DNA from: CAYWMP01 sp964459445
GTDB lineage: Bacteria; Desulfobacterota; DSM-4660; Desulfatiglandales; HGW-15
Direction of reading: 5' to 3'
Length of the DNA: 64,000 nucleotides
Assembly (NCBI GenBank): GCA_964459445.1
Contig: CAYWMP010000005.1
Span: forward strand, 13,331-77,330
In this document: positions 6,649 to 15,422 of the stretch, piece after piece
How the letters are laid out: the number at the start of each line of letters is the position of its first letter
How positions within the stretch are numbered: position 1 is the first letter of the stretch
Notes under the pieces: model-generated
Databases searched by the model: none
The model's input: only the letters and a program-made list of their open reading frames with translations
Told to the model about the DNA's origin: nothing
Translations under genes and position numbers: made by a program

Positions 6649-8814
6649 ATGCATATTGAAAAACCCCTAATTAAAAAGATAGCGACGTTTAAAGACCTCC
6701 CCACCCTTCCTCATATCCTCCTTAAGCTCATCGGTGCGTGCAATCAAGAAAACGGAAGCCTAAAAGATATCGCCGGGATTGTCGAAAAGGATCCTTCCCT
6801 AAGCAGCAAAATCCTAAAAATCGTCAATTCAGCTCTTTACAGTCTTCCCCATCGGGTTGAAGAAATTGAACAGGCCGTCAACCTGATAGGGACAAACGCC
6901 GTCAAAAATATAGCCATTTCCGCTTCGGTCTATGAGGCCTTTAACCGGAAAAACGAAACAGGGATATTTAACCTGAAACTCTTCTGGTGGCATTCCATGA
7001 AGTGTGCCGTTATGGCACGGCTTATCGCCAAAAATACGAAATACAGCCACCCCGACGATGCATTTCTGGCCGGGCTGATTCACGATATTGGAAGGCTTGT
7101 TCTCTGTGTTAATTTTACTGATCAGTATGAAAACCTATTGAGAATTCACAAAGACCAATTTGATCGACTCCTGGAGGGCGAGGAAAGGCTTGGGGCCACC
7201 CACAGTGAAGTCGGCGCATGGCTCGTCCATCGATGGAATCTCCCGTCTTTTATTTCGGATTCCGTACTCTATCATCATGAGCCGCTCCCAAGGATCCTTC
7301 AGGCATTGCAGTTGGTCCGGATCATTTATGTGGCGAATATCCTTTCCCGGGAACCCCTCTTGCATCAAGAGGATGCCTATCAGGCCGCTGAGGACGTCTT
7401 CGGATTCGAAAAGGCCGTCGTCGATGAACTTCTTGCCCAATCCGCGGAAGAGGCCAAAGCGGTCAGCAAATCCCTGGAAATCGAGGTGGAACCACCGAAG
7501 GGGGCGGAGGTTGGCTTATCGCCAGGCGATATTCAAAAACAAGAGGTTCTGATTCATGAAGTCCGTGATTTTTCCCTCTTGATGGGGACCCTTCAAAATC
7601 TGATTGAGGCCGATGATCTTCAGGGCATTTTGAAGGTCGTGCACCAGGGACTTCAAATTCTCTTTGATGCCAAGAACATTCTTTTCTTTCTCTATGACCC
7701 TGAAGAAGAAACGCTCATAGGAACGACCGGCGGTGAAAACAACCGGGATTCGGGAATTGCCGAGCTGGTCATTCCCTTCAAAATGGGAAAAAGCCTCCTG
7801 GTCAGATGTCTTGTCGAGCAACAAGCCCTTCACTCTTTCAACGCTTCCAGTGAAGCACAGCCTATTATTCTGGATGAGCAGATCACCCGCTTTATGGGGC
7901 ATCGAGGCATATTCTGCACGCCCATGTTCGCGCATGGCGAACATGTCGGGGTCATCGTTTTGGGCGTGAATCAATCTGATGCGAAACACCTTTCCTCCAA
8001 GCGCAAACTCTTGAACATGTTTGCGAGCCAGGCGGCGCTTGCCCTCAGAGTGAATTATTTCAGACGAAACCGATTGAAGGCTATACAATCCGAGCGATTG
8101 CGGGCATCCTCGGCCGTTGCAAGAAAGGTTTTCCATGAGGTCAACAATCCCCTTGGCATCATCAAAAACTATCTCAAAATTCTCGGAATTAAACTCTCTG
8201 AACATAATATTGCCCAAGATGAAATAAGGATCATTAACGAAGAAATCGACAGGGTTGCACAGATCCTCCGGGAACTGGCTTCAATCTCCGGCAATAGAGA
8301 TATTAAAAAAGAGCCGGTCCAGATCAACCGGTTATTATCGGATCTTGTAAAAATTACAAAAGAATCCCTGTTCAAGAACTCTCAGGTTGAAATCCAATTA
8401 GACCTCCAGCCCAACATCCCCCTTGTGCTTGCAGAAAAAAACGGCCTTAAACAGATCTTCATCAACCTGATCAAAAACGCGGTCGAGGCCATGGCCGAAG
8501 GCGGAAAACTTTCGATAAAAACCCTTTATGTCGCAGGGGCAACTGGGGATGGAACGGAAAGATCGGGGGGCAAGCGCAGTAATCGGGTAGAAATTATTGT
8601 CGGCGACAGCGGCCCAGGTATTCCGGAGGATATACAGGCACAGATATTCGACCCCTTCTTTACCTCAAAGGGAGATGGGCATCCGGGATTGGGGCTTTCC
8701 ATCGTCCACAATGTGATTAAAGAACTGGACGGACAGATTATTTGTGAAACCGGTAAAGAGCAGGGAACCGTGTTCAGGATCGATCTTCCCATTCTTGAGG
8801 ACAAATCAGCGTAG
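6649..8814 (+). CDS. HDOD-GAF sensor histidine kinase
   Basis: This is a cytoplasmic signalling protein of 721 residues. An N-terminal HDOD domain (about 10-215: FKDLPTLPHILLKLI, DPSLSSKILKIVNSALY, LIHDIGRLVL) is followed by a GAF domain (about 310-470), a HisKA helix pair with phospho-acceptor His496 in FHEVNNPLG, and a HATPase_c domain (N-box LIKNAVEAM, G1 DSGPGIPED, G2 GLGLSIVHNV). No transmembrane segment is visible. HDOD domains lack the full HD catalytic set and act in regulation. The next gene, 15 bp downstream, encodes a hybrid kinase with two receiver domains and is the likely phosphorelay partner. Confidence 0.92.
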   Translation: MHIEKPLIKKIATFKDLPTLPHILLKLIGACNQENGSLKDIAGIVEKDPSLSSKILKIVNSALYSLPHRVEEIEQAVNLIGTNAVKNIAISASVYEAFNRKNETGIFNLKLFWWHSMKCAVMARLIAKNTKYSHPDDAFLAGLIHDIGRLVLCVNFTDQYENLLRIHKDQFDRLLEGEERLGATHSEVGAWLVHRWNLPSFISDSVLYHHEPLPRILQALQLVRIIYVANILSREPLLHQEDAYQAAEDVFGFEKAVVDELLAQSAEEAKAVSKSLEIEVEPPKGAEVGLSPGDIQKQEVLIHEVRDFSLLMGTLQNLIEADDLQGILKVVHQGLQILFDAKNILFFLYDPEEETLIGTTGGENNRDSGIAELVIPFKMGKSLLVRCLVEQQALHSFNASSEAQPIILDEQITRFMGHRGIFCTPMFAHGEHVGVIVLGVNQSDAKHLSSKRKLLNMFASQAALALRVNYFRRNRLKAIQSERLRASSAVARKVFHEVNNPLGIIKNYLKILGIKLSEHNIAQDEIRIINEEIDRVAQILRELASISGNRDIKKEPVQINRLLSDLVKITKESLFKNSQVEIQLDLQPNIPLVLAEKNGLKQIFINLIKNAVEAMAEGGKLSIKTLYVAGATGDGTERSGGKRSNRVEIIVGDSGPGIPEDIQAQIFDPFFTSKGDGHPGLGLSIVHNVIKELDGQIICETGKEQGTVFRIDLPILEDKSA

Positions 8815-8829
8815 CGCTCGGAGCGGCCC

Positions 8830-10803
8830 ATGGAAATTACACCCAGAATCTTGATCGTAGATGACGAACCCCGGATGTGTCAAAGCCTGGAGGTGTTGTT
8901 GCGCCAACAGGACTATGACATTTGTACGGCCAATACGGGGCAGGACGCATTGGATCATTTATCGAATCAGGCCTTCGATGTCGCCCTTCTTGACATTATG
9001 CTTCCTGACATGACCGGACACCAACTCATGGACCACATCAATGCCCAATGTCCTGAAACCCTTGTCATCGTCATATCAGGAAATGCGACAGTTGATTCCG
9101 CCCTTGGCGCGTTGCGCCGGGGTGCCTATGACTTTCTTAGAAAACCCTTTGAGTATGATGAGCTCCTTAAAACCCTGCAAAATGCCATTAATCAAAAAGA
9201 GTTAAGATATGAGAATGTGCAAATAAACGGACAACTGGCTCTCTCGGAAAAACGGTACAAATACCTGGTAGAGAACTCCCCGGATCTCATTTACACGCTG
9301 GATGAACAGGGCACATTTACTTACGTGAATCATTCGGCTGAACAACTGCTCGGCATACATGCGGATCGGGTCATCGGCATGCCCTACACCTCAATAGTTT
9401 ATGGCGAGGATCTCGACAAAGCCCAATGGGCATTCAACGAGAGGAGGACGGGTGAACGTTCCACCTCGGGTATTGAATTGCGACTTAAAGTGAACGGTAA
9501 TGGAAACGGTGATCCTTTACATTATGAAATCATGTATTTAACCGTGGAGCTGAAGGCTACGGGGATGTATGACAAGCCCGTCACCGAGGAGGACAAGATG
9601 TTCCTCGGAACGCACGGTGTTGCGAGAGACATCACAAGCAGAAAGCAGTTGGAAGCACAACTGCAGCGATCACAGCGTATGGAGGCTTTGGGAACCCTTG
9701 GTGGCGGTGTAGCCCACGACTTCAACAATCTTCTTATGGGTATTCACGGCAATGCTTCTCTCATGCTCCTCGACATAAATTCCAATCACCCCCACCATGA
9801 GAAGTTGAAAAACATCGAGCAATGCGTGCAAAGCGGCGCAGAGCTGACTAAACAACTGCTGGGATTTGCTCGTGGTGGGAAGTACGAAGTACGACCAAGC
9901 GATCTCAACGACCTGATCATGAAGAGTTCCGAGATGTTTGGTCGGACCAGAAAAGAGATAAAAATCGAGAGGATCTTTCAGGAGGATATCTGGACGGCTG
10001 AGGTTGATAAGGGTCAAATCGAACAGGTACTACTCAACCTCTATTTTAATGCAACCCAAGCTATGCCCGGAGGAGGAGAATTGTGTCTTGAAACAAAAAA
10101 TGTCTCCCTGGGTATGAATTTTTGTGTGGCGCATCAGATTGACCCGGGGAAATATGTAAGAATGTCCGTCACCGACTCCGGAGTCGGCATGGACGAAACC
10201 ACGCAGCAAAGGATATTTGAACCTTTTTTCACCACAAGGGAGCGGGGACGGGGGACAGGGCTCGGGCTCGCTTCCGCTTACGGGATCATTAAAAACCACA
10301 ACGGCGTCATTGATGTTTACAGCGAAGTTGGACGGGGTACGACCTTTACGATCTATCTCCCGGCCTCCGACAAAGAGGTGGTGAAAGAGGAGGAGCTTGA
10401 TCAGGAACTGCTCATAGGCACCGAAACGGTCCTTCTGGTTGACGACGAGGATATTATTATTGATGTCGGTAAGCAGATGTTGGAGATACTCGGTTATGAG
10501 ACGATGGTAGCAAGAAGCGGCGTCGAGGCCTTAGCTGTTTATAAAGCGAACAAAGACAAAATTGAGATGGTTATTCTGGATATGATTATGCCCGGCATGG
10601 GCGGCGGAGAAACCTGTGACGCCCTAAAGGAGATTGATCAGGATCTAAAGGTTCTTCTCTCAAGCGGTTATAGTTTAGATGGGAAAGCGGCGGAGATCCT
10701 TGAGCGCGGTTGTGATGGCTTTATTCAAAAACCTTTCAATATGAAAGACCTTTCACATAAGATGCGCGCTATATTAGAAAAGGGCGTAAGGCAGAAGGCG
10801 TGA
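8830..10803 (+). CDS. Hybrid signalling protein REC-PAS-histidine kinase-REC
   Basis: 657 residues, soluble. The first receiver (about 6-120) has acidic residues DDE near 11-13, phospho-acceptor Asp55 in LLDIMLP and the lysine in RKPF. A PAS domain follows (about 140-275, ENSPDLIYTLDEQGTFTYVN). The HisKA domain has His296 in GGGVAHDFNNLL. The HATPase domain has NLYFNATQAM, DSGVGMDE and GRGTGLGLASAYG. A C-terminal receiver (about 530-650) has Asp584 in VILDMIMPG. The gene follows the HDOD kinase with the same orientation and a 15-bp gap, so the two are probably co-transcribed. The output is not evident because neither protein has a DNA-binding domain. Confidence 0.93.
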   Translation: MEITPRILIVDDEPRMCQSLEVLLRQQDYDICTANTGQDALDHLSNQAFDVALLDIMLPDMTGHQLMDHINAQCPETLVIVISGNATVDSALGALRRGAYDFLRKPFEYDELLKTLQNAINQKELRYENVQINGQLALSEKRYKYLVENSPDLIYTLDEQGTFTYVNHSAEQLLGIHADRVIGMPYTSIVYGEDLDKAQWAFNERRTGERSTSGIELRLKVNGNGNGDPLHYEIMYLTVELKATGMYDKPVTEEDKMFLGTHGVARDITSRKQLEAQLQRSQRMEALGTLGGGVAHDFNNLLMGIHGNASLMLLDINSNHPHHEKLKNIEQCVQSGAELTKQLLGFARGGKYEVRPSDLNDLIMKSSEMFGRTRKEIKIERIFQEDIWTAEVDKGQIEQVLLNLYFNATQAMPGGGELCLETKNVSLGMNFCVAHQIDPGKYVRMSVTDSGVGMDETTQQRIFEPFFTTRERGRGTGLGLASAYGIIKNHNGVIDVYSEVGRGTTFTIYLPASDKEVVKEEELDQELLIGTETVLLVDDEDIIIDVGKQMLEILGYETMVARSGVEALAVYKANKDKIEMVILDMIMPGMGGGETCDALKEIDQDLKVLLSSGYSLDGKAAEILERGCDGFIQKPFNMKDLSHKMRAILEKGVRQKA

Positions 10804-11050
10804 GGCAAATAGTCCGGAAGGTAGAGCTCTTCAGTTCCAACCCAATCATCGAACCGCAGAACAACCCAACACCCCCGAAACCTCTCAATGATCAACATGA
10901 GTGCAATTTTGTGCCTTTTACCATATCAAAGCTTTTCAAAAATGGGCGTTAACCCCTTAGACTGATAATGGCAAGTAGTCTATTGAATTCTACTCATTAA
11001 ATTTGTTTCCGAAGGATTGCACTGAAACTATCTACTAACTGGGAACTTCA

Positions 11051-11878
11051 ATGAAATTGACGGCATCAAAGGTTACTTTTCTGCTCTTTTGTGTTTTGTT
11101 CGTTTCGACCTGCCGAGTAGAAGAAATCGATGAAAAAAAATTAGTTGGGAATTACAGATCAAAAGTGAAAGATAATAGCTTTGTTATCCTACATTTAGAC
11201 CCTGACAAATCAGCGATAATTGAATCTACATTTTGGTATAAAAAAGGAAGTAGACAGCGAAGGACAAATAAGTACGAAGCTACATGGTCGCTTGATGGAA
11301 GGGACGTGTCTGTGGAATATTACGATATCACTCAGATACTGGCCTATCATGAAAAATTAAGCTTAGAAGATTATGGTATTGACGGCTTTATACCGGGCTT
11401 GACAACATCAGTTAGGAATCAGAACCGAGGTGTACTGGATTCGGTTAAGCTTTGGAATCGAGATGAACTGACAAAATTATTCAGTGATGGCAAAACTGCC
11501 ATTCGCCCAAAATCGGAGCTCATAAAATTCAGTTTCACTTATTTCGCCATCCTTTTCACCTTGGTATTCCTATTATCTGGCGCTCTTGGGCGAAAAAAGC
11601 CTCTCATAGGCGGCATAACTGGGGCAGTGGTTTCACCAATCCTTTGCTACATTCTCATATCAACGAATGTTGTCACCATAATCATTTTTATTTTCGTTGG
11701 TTTTATTGTTGGATTGGTTGCAGGTTTGATTAGTTCAATATTTTTGGGCGGTTTAAAGGGAAAAGGCCATAGCACGGGACCGAGCTATATGGGTGGTTTT
11801 AGCGGCGGTAGAGGTGGTGGACTCCCAGGTGGTATTATTCTTTCCGATGAAGAAAGAAAGCATATTAAACATCAATAA
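11051..11878 (+). CDS. Hypothetical lipoprotein-like membrane protein
   Basis: I do not recognise a family. The 275-residue product starts with a hydrophobic leader (VTFLLFCVLFVSTC) resembling a lipoprotein signal, although Thr at -1 before the Cys is atypical. A soluble beta-rich stretch follows (GNYRSKVKDNSFVILHLDPDKSA). Then come two hydrophobic segments (about residues 162-182 and 190-240) and a Gly/Ser-rich C-terminus (GGFSGGRGGGLPGG). The gene is visibly more AT-rich than its flanks and stands alone, which fits acquired DNA. The start is the first ATG before the leader. Confidence 0.6.
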   Translation: MKLTASKVTFLLFCVLFVSTCRVEEIDEKKLVGNYRSKVKDNSFVILHLDPDKSAIIESTFWYKKGSRQRRTNKYEATWSLDGRDVSVEYYDITQILAYHEKLSLEDYGIDGFIPGLTTSVRNQNRGVLDSVKLWNRDELTKLFSDGKTAIRPKSELIKFSFTYFAILFTLVFLLSGALGRKKPLIGGITGAVVSPILCYILISTNVVTIIIFIFVGFIVGLVAGLISSIFLGGLKGKGHSTGPSYMGGFSGGRGGGLPGGIILSDEERKHIKHQ

Positions 11879-11977
11879 AGCAATACTGATCTGATAGTTG
11901 AGCCGATATTGGTCCAAAATTCCTATTACTGGGAATTGAAATCATGAAAAGAAAAGAATTTTGTCCCGCTACTTACA

Positions 11978-12661
11978 ATGGCAAGTAAACAAATGACTGG
12001 ATTATTGACAAAAAATAAAATGGGTATACGGCTCTTATGCGTGTTGGCTTTTCTCGGCCTGTCGGTAAGTAGTTGTGCGTACCACGCAAAATATCGACAA
12101 AGTTTTCCATTTGGGGATAAAATCAAGGGGAAGCGCCATTTTGAAAGGATTATTCTACCCGATATTGACGTCCACATTAAGGTCTATAATTCCATTACGC
12201 TATGGGAATATACTACTCTCTTCACACCGATCACACCAGTTCATATAAATACTAAAGATCAAAAAAGCGAAAAGCCCTTTATTGTTGAGTTAGGTTTTTT
12301 GCCAAAGAAACCCAATTTTTCTTTCAATCCAAAAAACGTATACTTAAAAATGGGTGACGAAGAGATATTTGAGCCAATTCAATACCATGAACTTCCTTTA
12401 GGAAATTTTGAATCTAAAGCAGGTTGGATAAGATGTGGTGATTGGCCAGATGATAGAAAATTTGGAACCATCGTCGATAAAATACTAGCTCTTAGTTCCA
12501 GCCGGTGTTGGAACTGCTATATAATTGTTTTTGATATTGAACCTCCAGACCCTAGCCAACAATTCACAATTGAAATAAAAGGACTTGAAAAGCAGGGCGA
12601 GCATTATTTTGTTCCGGTATTTCAGTTTAAAGAATCCCAGTACAAAGAAACAATTACATAA
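11978..12661 (+). CDS. Hypothetical lipoprotein
   Basis: The family is unknown. An N-terminal segment ending LGLSVSSC matches a lipobox, so the mature protein is probably a lipid-anchored envelope protein of about 195 residues. The body is rich in beta-strand-like sequence (FIVELGFLPKKPNFSFNPKNVYLKMGDEE) and contains a CWNC-like pair (SSRCWNCYIIVF). The ATG at 12020 (MGIRLLCVLAFLGL) would give a more usual signal peptide than the ATG at 11978, and neither has a clear ribosome binding site. It is AT-rich like its neighbours at 11051 and 12963. Confidence 0.6.
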   Translation: MASKQMTGLLTKNKMGIRLLCVLAFLGLSVSSCAYHAKYRQSFPFGDKIKGKRHFERIILPDIDVHIKVYNSITLWEYTTLFTPITPVHINTKDQKSEKPFIVELGFLPKKPNFSFNPKNVYLKMGDEEIFEPIQYHELPLGNFESKAGWIRCGDWPDDRKFGTIVDKILALSSSRCWNCYIIVFDIEPPDPSQQFTIEIKGLEKQGEHYFVPVFQFKESQYKETIT

Positions 12662-12962
12662 ATACAGGTTCAATTTCTTAAAGTTGTTTGGAAATAATGA
12701 CTGACCAACTAACCTCGGGCTAAGCAGAAGTTCCGGAAAGGACGCCAGGGCTCGTGCAGACCTGACGTTGCTTATCTAGCGATTACTGCTATGATCCAAA
12801 ACCGACGATATTTTCAGGGAGGCGCTCAGTTAACAGATCTAAGCTACATGAATTTTTCTCAAATTAGCTTCAAACTTTCCTTGATTTCATCCCCAAAACA
12901 CCCTCATTTTTTATGATTATTGAGTCCTGACCCAAATTGCTTTTGAAGAAACGAGTATCTCT
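12662..12962. other. Intergenic region between orphan lipoprotein genes
   Basis: No coding frame is supported. I checked it for an integron attC-like site because the surrounding genes look like cassettes. No paired core and inverse-core boxes were found. Nothing else is recognised. Confidence 0.3.
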
Positions 12963-13709
12963 ATGAACACCGAAAGGGTCATGTTTTTTCTTAAAAGAAT
13001 TGTCCTGATGTTGTGCATATTTTTGGTCGTGTCGGCCTGTTCACATCCCGCACAGACCATGTTGCCCACAGACCTTCAAAATGCCTATTCGCAGGCGATC
13101 AAAGATGCGGAAGTGGCAGAGTTCAATGAAATATCTCGAAATCTTGTGGCGATCGTCCCATCAAATGATGCCTTGAGGTGGAACGAGAACACTGGCGAAG
13201 TCTTGGTTGTCACCTGGACATCATGGGATGGATATGGTGGCCGCGTAGGAAGTTTCATGAAGCTTTCACGTGAGGTATGGGTCACTGTCGTTCCGGATGT
13301 GAATGCGTTTTGTCGTGAGCAGCATATAAATCCAACACAGGTTCCCTTACGACTTGAACAGCTGTTAGGGCTCCCGCCAGAGAGCAAAAAGACGAAATTT
13401 GTGGAAATGTGGGTCACGCCAAACGATCTCTTTCGCCCAGCCCCTGATCCTGAAGTGAGCGACCATGAAGCCGAACTAGACTTTCCTGTGTCTGATCAGT
13501 TTGTCACGGTCAGTGAGGCGCACCTTGAGTGGTTCCATGAACTGAAACAAAAGTCATATGGTGCAGATGGGTATCCATGGACGAGGTTGGGATATACCTA
13601 TGACTGGGGAAATCCGAAAAATGAGATCGGGGTGAGTGAATTTGTGATTCGAGCGGGGGCAACGGTTAAAATTCATGGTGTTTCAAACACCGAGGACTAT
13701 TGCCGGTAG
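12963..13709 (+). CDS. Hypothetical lipoprotein
   Basis: The 248-residue product has a lipoprotein signal (KRIVLMLCIFLVVSAC) with cleavage before Cys at about residue 26. The mature part contains a conserved-looking core (GEVLVVTWTSWDGYGGRVGSF and EVWVTVVPDV) and ends SEFVIRAGATVKIHGV, which looks like the end of a compact beta domain. I recognise it only as a conserved hypothetical. No operon partner is evident. The ATG at 12963 fits the signal peptide. Confidence 0.65.
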   Translation: MNTERVMFFLKRIVLMLCIFLVVSACSHPAQTMLPTDLQNAYSQAIKDAEVAEFNEISRNLVAIVPSNDALRWNENTGEVLVVTWTSWDGYGGRVGSFMKLSREVWVTVVPDVNAFCREQHINPTQVPLRLEQLLGLPPESKKTKFVEMWVTPNDLFRPAPDPEVSDHEAELDFPVSDQFVTVSEAHLEWFHELKQKSYGADGYPWTRLGYTYDWGNPKNEIGVSEFVIRAGATVKIHGVSNTEDYCR

Positions 13710-13734
13710 TGAGGGTGGGTTTTCGGAAGGGATG

Positions 13735-13765
13735 TCTGCCCTTGACTCGTGTTCCCATTTGCTCA
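13735..13765. repeat. 31-base repeat, copy A
   Basis: The sequence beginning TCTGCCCTTGACTCG and ending CCCATTTGCTCA matches copy B at 16398-16428 in 26 of 31 positions. The two copies bracket the duplicated HD-GYP block in direct orientation. It may be a remnant of a small mobile or REP-type element. Confidence 0.55.
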
Positions 13766-13926
13766 CATAATCGTTCTGGCTGCCTGAAGCACGGTTTTGA
13801 CAAGCAATGGAAATCGCATTCTGAAGGGCTTGCTTGCGTCAATTTACTGGTTCTGGTGTAATCCGATAAAACAAATTCCATTCAATACCTGTTAGGCGAA
13901 ATCAATAGTGAAATGATGATCTCAAT

Positions 13927-14046
13927 ATGAAATGGTTTATCGGTATAATCATTTTCGGCATCATTGCCATTTTTTTTGTTTTCTTAGAAAAAAGACAACG
14001 TGAATTCATCATAGGTTCTCCCCTTTTTGCGCAAATACCGATTTAA
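13927..14046 (+). CDS. Possible 39-residue single-span membrane peptide
   Basis: The frame reads MKWFIGIIIFGIIAIFFVFL followed by EKRQREFIIGSPLFAQIPI. It is a textbook single transmembrane helix with positive residues after it. No strong ribosome binding site is visible, and the last codons run into the sigma-28-type promoter at 14043. It may be a real small gene or chance coding in AT-rich DNA. Nothing in the sequence indicates a function. Confidence 0.3.
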   Translation: MKWFIGIIIFGIIAIFFVFLEKRQREFIIGSPLFAQIPI

Positions 14047-14069
14047 GATTTCTCATCCCCTGCCGATAC
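14043..14069 (+). promoter_or_regulatory. Sigma-28 (FliA)-type promoter, copy 1
   Basis: TTAAGATT, 11 bases, then GCCGATAC. This matches the FliA consensus TAAAGTTT-N11-GCCGATAA closely, with exact spacing. Predicted transcription starts near 14076 and leaves a leader of about 95 bases before the HD-GYP ATG at 14171. Confidence 0.65.
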
Positions 14070-14170
14070 AAATATAGATACCTTATAGGCGGAAGTGTTA
14101 TTCTTCGGAAACTTTTTCAATAAAGAAATCAATATCTTTTCACTGCTCTATCTTGAGACAAAGGCGTATT

Positions 14171-15088
14171 ATGTCTTCTAACTATATAAAGGCAAGGAAA
14201 TCACAATATCATTTTTACAGATCTGTTCCTCTGTATACCAAAACTAAAGAAAACAAACATGTCCTCTATAAGCCACCCGGAATAACCCTTGGAGAGATGC
14301 GTTTGAGTGAAGGCCTGCACCCTGAAATGCTATATATGTCAAAAGGGGATAAGATAAGCGGGATTCAGGAGGCACAAGAGGCATTTAACCACAAGCTGGA
14401 ATCAGATATCCAATCGGGCAGTCCTGAAAAAATAAAAGAAACCCTTACAGTCATAATGGAGGAAACATTAACGGAGCCCCGAAGTGGCAGTTTAGAAGGC
14501 GTTTCGGACACGATGGACATATTAACGGAATATACGGCTGAATCGGATGTGATAAAAAACCTTTTAGCAGTTTCAACTACGGACTACTCTACAATCATGC
14601 ACTCGATTAACGTTATGACATTTGCCCTTGGCTTTGGAGTCTCTTTCAATTATTCAAAACCCGACCTAAAAACGCTTGGACTGGCGGCTTTATTGCATGA
14701 TGTTGGAAAAACCAAAGTTGATCCTGAAATCCTGACAGCCCCGAGAAAATTGACCCGAGAAGAATTTGAGCAAATGAAATCCCATAGCCTGATTGGACAT
14801 AATATTCTTGAAGCATGTAAATTTGAGTCCAGAGAGATTCGTATATGTGCATTGGAGCATCATGAAAAATTGGACAAAAGTGGGTATCCAAACGGTAACA
14901 ACAATATATCCGATATATCCCAGATTATAGGAATTATCGATTGCTATGAGGCTTTAACAAATGATGATAGACCCTATCGCAGCGCTATGGCACCCTTTGA
15001 TGCCCTGAAGATAATCAAAAAAGATGTTGTTGATGGCAAATTCCGAAAAGAAGCTTTTGAGAGACTTGCTCATAACTTGGCCGGTTAA
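14171..15088 (+). CDS. HD-GYP domain protein, copy 1 (cyclic-di-GMP phosphodiesterase family)
   Basis: 305 residues with no transmembrane segment. After an N-terminal domain of about 130 residues (KPPGITLGEMRLSEGLHP) the HD-GYP domain follows: MHSINV, the HD pair in LLHDVGKTKVDP, MKSHSLIGHNIL, and HHEKLDKSGYPNG. Members hydrolyse cyclic di-GMP, usually to GMP or pGpG, and often control motility. In this copy the usual Gly before SGYP is Lys (LDKSGYP), which may affect activity. The ATG at 14171 is preferred over an upstream TTG; AAAGG lies before it. It has 41 differences from copy 2 over 305 residues. Confidence 0.9.
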   Translation: MSSNYIKARKSQYHFYRSVPLYTKTKENKHVLYKPPGITLGEMRLSEGLHPEMLYMSKGDKISGIQEAQEAFNHKLESDIQSGSPEKIKETLTVIMEETLTEPRSGSLEGVSDTMDILTEYTAESDVIKNLLAVSTTDYSTIMHSINVMTFALGFGVSFNYSKPDLKTLGLAALLHDVGKTKVDPEILTAPRKLTREEFEQMKSHSLIGHNILEACKFESREIRICALEHHEKLDKSGYPNGNNNISDISQIIGIIDCYEALTNDDRPYRSAMAPFDALKIIKKDVVDGKFRKEAFERLAHNLAG

Positions 15089-15273
15089 TGAATCATCATA
15101 ATGAAATGTATCATATCCGATAGTCATCCTGAGACTATCAAGCTTTGCTTATAAAGGTAAAGAGGTCACCCATTAAAGGGAAAGATAAGAGGAAAAACAC
15201 CTCACCATTAAGAAATAGATTCCTTTTTAAATACCTTTAGCCTTCCCATCAGCACGGCCCCGTTTTTAAGCGC
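15089..15273. other. Spacer between the duplicated units
   Basis: The first 45 bases belong to unit 1. The rest (about 15136-15273) is unique, AT-rich and without a recognisable gene. No terminator with a clear T-run was seen, so read-through from copy 1 to copy 2 is possible. Confidence 0.35.
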
Positions 15274-15293
15274 CTTTTTGCGGGCATACCGAT

Positions 15294-15320
15294 TCAAGAT
15301 TTCTCATCCCCTGCCGATAC
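15294..15320 (+). promoter_or_regulatory. Sigma-28 (FliA)-type promoter, copy 2
   Basis: TCAAGATT, 11 bases, then GCCGATAC. The -10 element and spacing are identical to copy 1 and only one -35 base differs. This conservation between diverging copies supports function. Confidence 0.65.
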
Positions 15321-15422
15321 AAAAATAGATACCCTATGGGCGGAAAAGTTTTTCTTCGGAAACTTCTTCAATGATAGAAATCACAACCCTTTCACTGCTC
15401 TATCTTGAGACAAGGGCGTATT

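Larger units (their letters stand above)
14028..15135 (+). repeat. Tandem duplication, unit 1
   Basis: About 1.1 kb that includes a sigma-28-type promoter, leader, HD-GYP gene and about 45 bases after the stop. It is matched by unit 2 at 15274-16387 with a constant offset of about 1252 bases. Both non-coding flanks are conserved, so whole transcription units were duplicated. Confidence 0.9.

Noticed and set aside
12662..13920. Integron cassette array with attC sites between the lipoprotein genes
   Set aside because: A GTTAGGC core-like box occurs near 13890 but no matching inverse core site or integrase was found.
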